Source of the DNA: IGN2 sp964639955
Lineage (GTDB): Bacteria; Bacteroidota; Ignavibacteria; Ignavibacteriales; Ignavibacteriaceae
Assembly: GCA_964639955.1 (NCBI GenBank)
Contig: CAZXGJ010000046.1
Coordinates: 1-31,181, forward strand
Length of the DNA stretch: 31,181 nt
Reading direction: 5' to 3'
Below, piece after piece: positions 9,351-16,690 of the stretch. The stretch's first letter is position 1, and each line of letters starts with the position of its first letter. The translations under genes and the position numbers were made by a program. Under the pieces are notes generated by a model that saw nothing but the letters and a program-made list of their open reading frames with translations, was not told where the DNA came from and searched no databases.

Positions 9351-10660
9351 TAATGAACAATTGGAATTGCAAAATAAACGGCTGCCCCATTCTTACCCGG
9401 TAATATTTTTATTTCTCCCTTGTGCTTGTCTATTATACTTTTGCATAAGAATAATCCATAACCATTCTTGCTTAAGTTAAACGCGTCTGAAGGATTTACC
9501 CTTAGCTTTTCCGGAAAGCCAGGACCATCATCTTCTATCTCAACAAAAATCCTGTCGTCTTTTTTGTAAGATTTAACTATTATCGTTGCATCTTTCTTTG
9601 CATCGGCAGAATTGGTTATCAGGTGAACAAGTAGGTGCTGTATTTGTTCAGAATCGAAATTGCACAATGGCAGCTGATTGAGTTCTGTCTTAAAAGTTAT
9701 TGAAAGAAATTTCTTCAAAGGAGAAAGATATTTTATAACAGATTGAATTACCCTGTTCAAATCGCCGTTATCTTTATTGAGATCCATTATGGAAGTTTCG
9801 AGCAAAACCTGTGCATATTTTTGTATATTTCTTATGCTGTCTGCAGCAACTTTTGATTTCAGCTTAAGCCGGTCGAAGAGCAAATCATCAACATTTTCTT
9901 TTTGCGTTTTAAACTCATATTGCGATTTTTCAATTATCCTCATAAGGCTTTCGGTTTCAAGCAGTGCAAGGTGAACCAAACCCTGGAGTGACTGCCCGAT
10001 TTCTGCATCGATGCCCGACTTTAATACTTTTCTTTCAGCCTGTATTAATTGAGCGTTTGCTTCCTGGAGCGCATTGTAGGCGTTCAGTTGTCCGTCATAA
10101 AGCTGTGCGTTCCGTATAGCCGTTGCTGCCTGCCCGGCTAATATTTCAAATGTGCCGGTTATTTCCCTGACTTTTATTTTATGCAGATGTTTACTATCAA
10201 CATAAATTACACCGATCTTCTTTCCGTTAGTTATTAGCGGAGAACAAAGAATGGTTTGCAGGTCAAGCTTAAGAATACTTCTGGTGGGATCGTAAGTTGC
10301 ATCGCTCTGGGCACCCTCGATAAAAATGGATTGCCCATTCAGAAAAACATCTTCAACCACTGTAGTACTTATCTCGAATGACTGCTTTGACAGGGTTTCA
10401 TTTTCGGAATTAAGACCAAGCTTGAACTCGAGCTCATTGTTTGGATTCTGAAGTACTATGAATCCTCGCTCCGAGTTAGTTAACCTGATAGCATTTTTAA
10501 GCACGAGCTGAAGCACATCCTCCAGGATCAGCGAACGGTTTATTGTATTAACAATGTTAAGTATTGCTTCCAGGTTTTTCACCCGTTCTGATGATTCATC
10601 TTCGGTGAGGGTCGCTTTTAATCCATCGTCAACGCTTTTTTTAAAATCCGAAAACTTCAT
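9350..10660 (-). CDS. GAF - HATPase protein, probable pseudo-histidine kinase
   Basis: I start it at the ATG at 10660 (436 aa), not at the upstream in-frame codon at 10717, because AAAGGAAA lies 5 bases before this ATG and the choice avoids overlap with the previous gene's end. A GAF domain covers about residues 30-185 (SERGFIVLQ, ILCSPLITNGKKIGVIYVDS). A coiled coil, a dimerisation-helix region and a HATPase_c domain follow (NSADAKK N box near 350, DDGPGF near 377-382, NGYGLFLCKSII near 399). The expected HEINNPL-type H box aligns with DAEIGQSL (about 219-226), putting Ala at the phosphoacceptor His. It may act as an ATP-binding regulator of the coupled hybrid kinase. No signal peptide or membrane segment. 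Confidence 0.85.
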   Translation of the reverse strand: MKFSDFKKSVDDGLKATLTEDESSERVKNLEAILNIVNTINRSLILEDVLQLVLKNAIRLTNSERGFIVLQNPNNELEFKLGLNSENETLSKQSFEISTTVVEDVFLNGQSIFIEGAQSDATYDPTRSILKLDLQTILCSPLITNGKKIGVIYVDSKHLHKIKVREITGTFEILAGQAATAIRNAQLYDGQLNAYNALQEANAQLIQAERKVLKSGIDAEIGQSLQGLVHLALLETESLMRIIEKSQYEFKTQKENVDDLLFDRLKLKSKVAADSIRNIQKYAQVLLETSIMDLNKDNGDLNRVIQSVIKYLSPLKKFLSITFKTELNQLPLCNFDSEQIQHLLVHLITNSADAKKDATIIVKSYKKDDRIFVEIEDDGPGFPEKLRVNPSDAFNLSKNGYGLFLCKSIIDKHKGEIKILPGKNGAAVYFAIPIVH

Positions 10661-10683
10661 TTTAATTTCCTTTCGGTAGTATA

Positions 10684-13600
10684 TTAATCCTTCAGAATTT
10701 TCAAAGACAGAAACCACTCCCAGTCAGAAATTTTATCCGACCAGGCTTTTGCAATTCCTGCCGAAAAAGTTGACTCTAAATTATACCAGTGTTTTAATTT
10801 CACATCCAATTGTGCTCCAATGTCAATCCAATAGTCTCCAAGCTCCGAAGGCGCAAACATACATTGTGAGTAAAGTGAAAAATCGAGGTGGTTAATCAGC
10901 TGGTTCTCAAAGGACCAGCCGGATAACCTGACAGGCGGAAAGTCATTTTCAATCATTAGTTTGAAAAACTTATCAGTCATCAGGCTGTAAATAGGTATTC
11001 CCGGGTATCTGAAAACCCTTCTGAACTGCCTGATCTCATCATTATCAACTGCCCTGTTTCCAAAACCTCCGAAAAAGAATCTTGCCTGTATAATATCTTC
11101 GTTATCCCAGAGATATCCACCAGCAATTTTTACGTGTAAAATATTATGATTCCACATCCATGTTGAGAAATCACTGTATTCAACGTAAGTATTTGGCGCA
11201 AACCCAGGTGTCTCAAAATTTGTACCGTATAATGTAAAAGTCCAGTTTATTTCACTTCCAAATTCATAATCCGAACTTCCAATACTTTTGCGTAAATCTT
11301 TTGAATTAAAGTTTGTTGCCAAAACACCAAAATCGGGCTGAGAAACTCTAACAAGGTTATCATTTATGTATTCTACTCCGGTGTAATAAGTTAAGGAAGA
11401 AACTTGTTTTATCTTATGCGGGTTATCATATTTCCAGTAATGCGTGTAACCTAATTTAAGCTGTGTGCCAATTGTACCTCTTTTTCTTTCGTTGAACAGA
11501 TCAAAAAATTCAGGACCGTTATAAGCAACTTCGAAATACAGCAATTGATTATAATCATATTTGAACTTAAAATGCCACAGGGGGTAATCCGGCAGTTCTT
11601 TCAAAGGAGAAATTCCGGCTTCAAGATAAAAATCATGAATAAGCAGCGGATCTGAAATTCTTGTGAACAAACCAAAAACAACCTGCTTCTGAAATCCGCT
11701 TACAACTGGTACAAATGATTGTAAATTTAAATTTGATAAACTGTTGTAGCCGGATTCCACAGAAAATTCCAGCGGGTTAAGTTTTGAAGAATCATTCTGG
11801 AGCGCCCACTGATAAAGCTTCGGTTCCTTTTCAATCACCATCTGCCCAAGGTAAGTAATTGCCGGCAGAAAGGGTGCTGGTTCATTCTTAAATTTTACAG
11901 GTTCAAATCCTTCGGTTGTGAATTCAAAAGCCAGGATAGAATCCGGAGTTATTTCCAGAGGTTTAAATAACCCCGTAACGCTATGGGTAATGGCTTTCGT
12001 TACAGACGTTTTAAAATCGTATCTGTAAATATTTGACACTCCGTTTGTGTAGGCGTTCCAGTATAAATATCTGAGGTCAGCACTCCAGGAGGGATTCTCG
12101 GGTGTTCCTGTGCTTGAAATGGTAACATATTTAAAGATAGATTCCTCGACGATATCTTTACAATTTAAAATTATTAAAGATTGCTGCCCGCTTGGTTTTT
12201 TTAGTATTGCTGCAATATTCTCTCCTGCCCGATCGATTGAAAGATCGAATAATTCGTCACCTTTCGGTAAGGACACCAATCTGATCAGTTCATGATATGG
12301 ATATGGTGAGATTACTAAGGTAGTAATACCAGCATCGTGTTCAACTCCCCATAACTCATGATTTTCCGGATTAACTGTTAAATCACCTACTCTCGCATTT
12401 TCAAACAAAATTTTTTTATCATTGGTTTCTATATCATATACCCAGATATCCCTAAAAAGCTGATTGTTATTAGTGGTATAAAAGAGCAATCCGTTGAAGC
12501 TATCATAAGCAATCGAAGAAACCTGAAGCATACTTGGTGTGGGCAACGATGTTAATATTTTGGATTTACCGGTTAATAAATTCATGGTTTGTAGCTCTGA
12601 TAATTCATGAGCTTTGTGATACCCAAAAATAACCGACGAATTTTTCCTGTCAATTTGAGGTGAAGATATCCATCCAAAATTTTGATTACCTACTTTGTTT
12701 TTTTCTGTTAACTTCTGCTTTTTAAGAAGCGCTATGTTTTCGTTCTGAAATTGTGTTTCAAATTCAATAAAATCTTTCCAGCTTTCAGATAAATCCTTTC
12801 CAAATATTTCTTTGAATTTAGACTGGAAACCAGTTAAAAAATCACTCGGCTTTGTTTTAAACCACTTAATTACATTATCTGCTCCGTACAAAATTGAAAG
12901 GTAAGCTACGAACCTTCCACCATAATTATAGAACAAATTTTCCAGAAAAATAGAATTGTGGCTTTCAATAGTTTCAATATCCAGAGAAGAAGGAATTTCT
13001 CTTCCTTCTGCAACCATCGACCTGAATAACATTTCATCAAAACTGCCGAGCAATCTCCCATAGCCTCCGCTAAACCAGGTCTCAAAATAAACTGCAACAG
13101 ATTCCTGATGCCATCTGGGAGTGTAACGGTTAAAATTTGTTAATAAACTATAGAAAATGGTTGCTGGCTGAACTTTATCCGGAGGGACTTTGCCAAATAA
13201 TTTCCTGAAGACTCCTTCTACGTTAGATTTGGAATCATTAACTACTATATGAACCAGCTCATGACTTAACAGCCATTGAATACGTTCGTTGTAAGGTACA
13301 ACTTCATAACCGGGTTCTAACGGCTCAATTTCAAGCCTTATAAAATTTTCAGGTGTGGTAATAGTTGTACCAAATCCATAATCGCTTACATCATATGTGT
13401 TTATTAATATTTTTGAAGACGGCGTGTAATCAAATAAAACCATTAATGGTGCAAGTGCTCTTTCTGCACTTAATAAAATATCGTTAACAAAAGATGAATG
13501 AGAAGGTCTGTAAATTACTTTAAAGTGCTCGCTTTCTTTTTCAAGCCAGTATGAGTCATCACGTTCAAAAAAATGAATAACCAATTCATTTGATCCGGCA

Positions 13601-14319
13601 AGCTGTATAATCTCTGCAGCAACACCGGGTTTATTCTTCAACATTCTCATCTCAAAATTTTTTCCGGTTGCAGAGTAGCTTATATGTTTCAATAGACCTG
13701 CCGGCTTTAAATCTTCGAATTGCTTTTCTTGGATAATTGTATTACTTAAACCAAGTTGAAATGATTCGACATTTTCCTCGCTATAAACTGATCTTACTGG
13801 TACTTCGGTTTTTATTTTAAGAAATGTACCCTTCTCATTTACTGCTAAAGTAGCATTTTCTATTTTATTGAATTCAGTTAGTTCTGACCGCATAACCATT
13901 AGTCTTCCCGGACCAGTCAGAACTACAGGGGTTCCATAATATCGATTAATTAATTGCAACATTTCGTTTATAGAAATGAAAATCTTTCCGTTAACAAAAT
14001 GCGTGGAAGTGGTAAGCTGGATTATATCGGTTGCTTCGGCGCCAACAGGGTTTACAATAAGAAACGGATTTCTCGCAGTAATATTGATTTCATATTCCCC
14101 AAAAAAGATTTTTAATGACTTTTCCTGCCCCTCATACGTATACTCGACTCCAAGCGCCTTGAGAAAATTCGGTACTGAAATAAATGTAGTTCCAAAATAA
14201 TTATAAGATTGTATTGAATGAATATTATCGTTATCAAGTAAGATTATTCTTGTTTGTTCCTGAGCACGACATAACCCAAGCATTATAAACACGAGAAAGA
14301 ACTTAAGTATTATGCTCAC
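10684..14319 (-). CDS. Exported gluzincin peptidase - beta-propeller - outer-membrane barrel protein
   Basis: A 1211-aa protein starting with GTG at 14319; an in-frame TAA at 14338-14340 rules out a longer start. A signal peptide (MSIILKFFLVFIMLGLCRA, cleavage before QEQ) is followed by a copper-amine-oxidase-N-like stalk domain (about 24-142) and a beta domain. Then comes a metallopeptidase domain with HELVH at 353-357 and a downstream Glu in WHQESVAVYFE (Glu406), a gluzincin (peptidase MA/M1-like) arrangement. Residues about 540-840 look like TolB/WD-type propeller blades (SPQIDRKNSSVIFG, NPSWSADLRYLYWNAYTNG). The last ~350 residues are aromatic-rich alternating strands typical of an outer-membrane beta-barrel. 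The likely site is the outer membrane. It is first in a unit with the GAF-HATPase and hybrid kinase genes, 23 bp upstream. The substrate is unknown. Confidence 0.82.
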   Translation of the reverse strand: MSIILKFFLVFIMLGLCRAQEQTRIILLDNDNIHSIQSYNYFGTTFISVPNFLKALGVEYTYEGQEKSLKIFFGEYEINITARNPFLIVNPVGAEATDIIQLTTSTHFVNGKIFISINEMLQLINRYYGTPVVLTGPGRLMVMRSELTEFNKIENATLAVNEKGTFLKIKTEVPVRSVYSEENVESFQLGLSNTIIQEKQFEDLKPAGLLKHISYSATGKNFEMRMLKNKPGVAAEIIQLAGSNELVIHFFERDDSYWLEKESEHFKVIYRPSHSSFVNDILLSAERALAPLMVLFDYTPSSKILINTYDVSDYGFGTTITTPENFIRLEIEPLEPGYEVVPYNERIQWLLSHELVHIVVNDSKSNVEGVFRKLFGKVPPDKVQPATIFYSLLTNFNRYTPRWHQESVAVYFETWFSGGYGRLLGSFDEMLFRSMVAEGREIPSSLDIETIESHNSIFLENLFYNYGGRFVAYLSILYGADNVIKWFKTKPSDFLTGFQSKFKEIFGKDLSESWKDFIEFETQFQNENIALLKKQKLTEKNKVGNQNFGWISSPQIDRKNSSVIFGYHKAHELSELQTMNLLTGKSKILTSLPTPSMLQVSSIAYDSFNGLLFYTTNNNQLFRDIWVYDIETNDKKILFENARVGDLTVNPENHELWGVEHDAGITTLVISPYPYHELIRLVSLPKGDELFDLSIDRAGENIAAILKKPSGQQSLIILNCKDIVEESIFKYVTISSTGTPENPSWSADLRYLYWNAYTNGVSNIYRYDFKTSVTKAITHSVTGLFKPLEITPDSILAFEFTTEGFEPVKFKNEPAPFLPAITYLGQMVIEKEPKLYQWALQNDSSKLNPLEFSVESGYNSLSNLNLQSFVPVVSGFQKQVVFGLFTRISDPLLIHDFYLEAGISPLKELPDYPLWHFKFKYDYNQLLYFEVAYNGPEFFDLFNERKRGTIGTQLKLGYTHYWKYDNPHKIKQVSSLTYYTGVEYINDNLVRVSQPDFGVLATNFNSKDLRKSIGSSDYEFGSEINWTFTLYGTNFETPGFAPNTYVEYSDFSTWMWNHNILHVKIAGGYLWDNEDIIQARFFFGGFGNRAVDNDEIRQFRRVFRYPGIPIYSLMTDKFFKLMIENDFPPVRLSGWSFENQLINHLDFSLYSQCMFAPSELGDYWIDIGAQLDVKLKHWYNLESTFSAGIAKAWSDKISDWEWFLSLKILKD

Positions 14320-14430
14320 AGAGGAAACCGAGATAGATTATATAAATTAAATAGAAATGATTTTTTTGATAACACTTTGCTTAAGAATAATTACCCGGTA
14401 ATAAAAAGTCAGACACAACCCTGCAATAAT

Positions 14431-14462
14431 AAAAAAGCCTTCAATGAAATTGAAGGCTTTTT
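14431..14462. terminator. Bidirectional intrinsic terminator
   Basis: GCCTTCAAT-GAA-ATTGAAGGC forms a perfect 9-bp stem with a 3-nt loop (14437-14457), flanked by A6 on one side and T5 on the other. It can therefore terminate on both strands. On the minus strand it would end the transcript of the repeat-protein gene before the peptidase-barrel operon. Confidence 0.88.
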
Positions 14463-14572
14463 AAGTAAGTATTTGGAGAACTAATTCATCTAGTCTTACC
14501 TAACCATAGCCATTGCCAATCTCTGAAAACTCGTGGCTTTATCTAACCCGATCAAGCTCTTCAAGAAGAGGA

Positions 14573-15003
14573 TCATCTTACCCAGCCAAATCGGCTGCCA
14601 AGTTCCTCAAGCTGTGATGATGACCTGACCCAGCCAAATCGACTGCCAAGNNNNNNNNNNNNNNNNNNNNNNNNNNNNNNNNNNNNNNNNNNNNNNNNNN
14701 NNNNNNNNNNNNNNNNNNNNNNNNNNNNNNNNNNNNNNNNNNNNNNNNNNGCTGTGATGATGACCTGACCCAGCCAAATCGACTGCCAAGCTCTTCAAGC
14801 TGTGAAGATGACTTGCTCTCAAGAACTCTGAGAATAGAAGGGGTTACCTCAAAAGAGGAAAGATTGTGGCTTTCTGCTATGGCAGTTATATTATCCTGAG
14901 CGACCCGGTACCTGGTTGCCTGATCAACATTATCGGCAACCTGTGCGAGCGCGGATATGAACAGTCCCCCACACAGGGTAATGGATAATATAAGTTTATG
15001 CAT
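14573..15003 (-). CDS. Small exported protein of tandem 16-residue repeats (contains assembly gap)
   Basis: I start it at ATG 15003, because the residues from there form a good signal peptide (MHKLILSITLCGGLFISALA, cleaved before QVADN); a GTG at 15051 would add 16 residues that spoil it. After about 60 mature residues the protein becomes tandem copies of SSSQLEELGSRFGWVR. At least one full copy and the start of the next lie before the gap, and one and a half copies lie after it. The gap is a placeholder of 100 N. Read literally it shifts the frame, but the repeat register on the far side is open and reaches TGA at 14573-14575. The true length and copy number are unknown. No known family recognised. 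It lies beyond the EBP gene, behind possible sigma-54-type signals; a role as a precursor cut into repeat peptides is inference. Confidence 0.7.
14576..14811 (-). repeat. 48-bp tandem repeat array (coding)
   Basis: The unit is 48 bp (16 codons) with no spacers. Copies differ by only a few bases (for example cttgaggaacttggcagccg against cttgaagagcttggcagtcg). A decayed partial copy sharing cttgaagagcttg continues just past the TGA. High identity plus tandem order explains why assembly failed here. The copy number is probably variable between strains. Confidence 0.9.
14651..14750. other. Assembly gap (100 N)
   Basis: Exactly 100 N in the middle of the 48-bp tandem array. This is a standard placeholder for a gap of unknown size, so reading frame and protein length across it cannot be taken at face value. 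Confidence 0.99.
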
Positions 15004-15028
15004 AGTACCACTCTTTGTAATATGACAC

Positions 15029-15040
15029 ACTACTAGTAGT
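15029..15040. promoter_or_regulatory. Perfect 12-bp palindrome, operator candidate
   Basis: ACTACTAGTAGT lies 26 bp upstream of the repeat-protein ATG. Its core ACTAGTAGT differs by one base from ACTAATAGT, the core of the palindrome in the divergent transporter promoter (24187-24201). It may be a shared binding site; short enough to be chance. Confidence 0.3.
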
Positions 15041-15055
15041 TTATTGTACACCTCA

Positions 15056-15089
15056 CCCCTAGCTCCATGCTTGGAGCCCTCACCGGGGG
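15056..15089 (-). promoter_or_regulatory. Structured 5' leader element of the repeat-protein gene
   Basis: On the RNA strand a perfect inner hairpin GCUCCA-AGCA-UGGAGC (15062-15077) is enclosed by CCCC (15086-15089) pairing with GGGG (15056-15059). The motif GGTGAGG occurs on both sides of the inner hairpin. There is no U-tract, so it is not a terminator. It does not match TPP, cobalamin, c-di-GMP-I or fluoride riboswitch consensus as I know them. It may control translation or stability. Confidence 0.4.
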
Positions 15090-15100
15090 AAACGCTTATT

Positions 15101-15117
15101 TGCCAATGTTTATGCCA
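15101..15117 (-). promoter_or_regulatory. Near-consensus sigma-54-type -24/-12 promoter
   Basis: TGGCATAAACATTGGCA against TGGCAC-N5-TTGCW: the -24 box TGGCA is exact and spacing is right (GG-N10-G), but the -12 C is G. It would start transcription near 15091, giving an ~88-nt leader with the hairpin at 15056-15089. Support comes from the adjacent EBP gene and palindromes 85-130 bp upstream, where EBPs usually bind. Confidence 0.4.
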
Positions 15118-15169
15118 TCGAGTTAAGTGGGCTATAATTCAGGAATTGCTAAAGCTGAGAGTTTTGGTA

Positions 15170-15225
15170 TGTAAATATTACTGATTTCCCTCTGGAAATA
15201 TGGGTTATTGTAAATATTATTTACA
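15170..15225. promoter_or_regulatory. Palindrome cluster, candidate enhancer (UAS) for the EBP
   Basis: Three inverted or half sites lie in 56 bp. TGTAAATA-T-TATTTACA (15209-15225) is a perfect palindrome with 8-bp arms; ATTTCC-CTCT-GGAAAT (15184-15199) has 6-bp arms; and a TGTAAATATTA half site sits at 15170-15180. They are about 80-130 bp upstream of the predicted sigma-54-type start, the usual distance for an enhancer-binding protein dimer site. Confidence 0.45.
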
Positions 15226-15301
15226 TAAATTGCGGGTGATCCACATAATTTAGCAGAACAGAAATCCTTTATTTTAATCAAAAAAAAAGGACTTTGCTTG
15301 A

Positions 15302-16684
15302 TTACTTATCCTTAAGCAGAGCGTCAAGTTTTGGTCTGGAAACTCCAAGAAGTTTCGCAGTTTGAGTTTTATTTCCTCCAAGTTTAAAAAGAACTTCCCT
15401 TGCATAATGTCTTTCAAGTTTTTTCAAATCTGTCGCACCATAGTTTATATCCATCCTTATAAGATGCTGATCAGAATCTGAATTAAGAAGGTTATGTTTA
15501 AATTCTACAGGTACATTTTTAATGAGATTTGAAAAATCACCCAGTTCTAATTTATCATTTTCACTAAGCAACACAGCCCGTTCAAAAGCATTTTTTAATT
15601 CTCTAACATTACCAGGCCAGGGGTAACCTTTTAAAAAATGCTGCACATCCTTATCAACTTTTTTAACCGACTTATTAAACTGCTTATTAAACTCTTCAAT
15701 AAAATGATTTGCCAACGGCAGCACATCCTCGGGACGTTCTCTTAAAGGTGGTATTTCTATCGTTACTACATTGAGCCGGTGGTACAAATCCCTGCGAAAC
15801 AGATTTTTTTCAACAAGGGAATCAAGATCTCTGTTTGTAGCAGAAATTATCCTGGCATTTACCGGTATATCGGTCACTCCGCCAAGTCTTTTTATTATTT
15901 TCTTCTCAATGGCTCGCAAAAGTTTCTTCTGAATATTATTACTCAGGTCTCCAATTTCATCAAGAAATAATGTTCCCCTGTCAGCAAGTTCAAAAAGACC
16001 AAGCTTCCGCGTGCGTGCATTAGTAAAAGCCCCGGCTTCGTAGCCGAATAATTCTGACTCAAGCAGATTTTCAGGGATCGCGGTGCAGACTATATCTATA
16101 AACGGAAAATGATTTGTAGGACCGTTATTGTGAATAGCACGAGCAAACAATCCCTTGCCTGTGCCTGTTTCGCCAAGTATAAGAACATTTGCATTACTTT
16201 TTTCTGAAACCCGCCTTGCTAAGTCAACCGCCCGGATTAGTTTTTCTGATTCGCCAAGTATTGATTTTATCCCCTGTCTGTTCATTCCGAATGTACCGAA
16301 CCGGTTTCTTTCGGTAATGTAAGCTTTGTTAGAAATAATTTCTGAGAGAAAAGCAGTAAACTTCAGCACTTCATAAGGGAAGACAAAAACATTGTAAAAT
16401 CCTTGATTTAAAAGCGAAGTTACTAAAAGCGCTTCACCATTCCTGATGATTATAACGAACTTATTGGTAAGCTCCTTCTTCCTGGCAAGTGTGTTTTTTA
16501 AATGCATTGAACCAAGTGATTCAAGATTTAAAATAACTATATCGTTTTCACTCACATCAAATTCAGTGGGAAATGTTACATTTAAAAGAAATCCCTTTAA
16601 TTCAAGCTGCTTTAAAGCAGAAGTAACTGATATAATATCGGCAGAGTCTGAATAAACCTTAATATGAACTCTTTCTTCTGACAT
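15302..16684 (-). CDS. Sigma-54 enhancer-binding protein with degenerate receiver domain
   Basis: A 460-aa NtrC-type activator. Residues 1-120 look like a receiver fold, but the strand that should end in the phosphoacceptor Asp reads DIVILNLES (Asn53), so it is a pseudo-receiver. The AAA+ core has Walker A GETGTGKG (171-178), Walker B LFLDEIGD (239-246) and sigma-54 contact loop GAFTNA (218-223) in place of GAFTGA. Arg-rich sensor blocks (LFRRDLYHRLNVV, PWPGNVRELKN) follow. The C-terminus is a Fis-type helix-turn-helix (GNKTQTAKLLGVSRPKLDALL). It starts 6 bp after the kinase stop, so both come from one transcript. Lacking a phosphorylatable Asp, it is probably controlled by protein contact or by Ser/Thr phosphorylation from that kinase (inference). 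Its likely target is the repeat-protein promoter just downstream. Confidence 0.92.
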   Translation of the reverse strand: MSEERVHIKVYSDSADIISVTSALKQLELKGFLLNVTFPTEFDVSENDIVILNLESLGSMHLKNTLARKKELTNKFVIIIRNGEALLVTSLLNQGFYNVFVFPYEVLKFTAFLSEIISNKAYITERNRFGTFGMNRQGIKSILGESEKLIRAVDLARRVSEKSNANVLILGETGTGKGLFARAIHNNGPTNHFPFIDIVCTAIPENLLESELFGYEAGAFTNARTRKLGLFELADRGTLFLDEIGDLSNNIQKKLLRAIEKKIIKRLGGVTDIPVNARIISATNRDLDSLVEKNLFRRDLYHRLNVVTIEIPPLRERPEDVLPLANHFIEEFNKQFNKSVKKVDKDVQHFLKGYPWPGNVRELKNAFERAVLLSENDKLELGDFSNLIKNVPVEFKHNLLNSDSDQHLIRMDINYGATDLKKLERHYAREVLFKLGGNKTQTAKLLGVSRPKLDALLKDK

Positions 16685-16690
16685 AAAACC

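Noticed and set aside
9350..10717. Longer start of the GAF-HATPase gene at 10717
   Set aside because: It overlaps the upstream gene by 34 bp and lacks a ribosome-binding site, while AAAGGAAA precedes the ATG at 10660.
14576..14811. CRISPR array or non-coding direct repeat
   Set aside because: Units of 48 bp abut with no spacers and keep an open frame behind a signal peptide; this is a coding minisatellite.
14607..14822. Separate small gene on the minus strand reading LAVDLAG repeats
   Set aside because: It is the second open frame of the tandem repeat, has no signal or start context, and spans the N gap.
15051..15120. Known riboswitch (c-di-GMP-I, TPP, cobalamin or fluoride)
   Set aside because: Conserved core strings of these classes, as I remember them, are absent; only a generic nested hairpin is supported.
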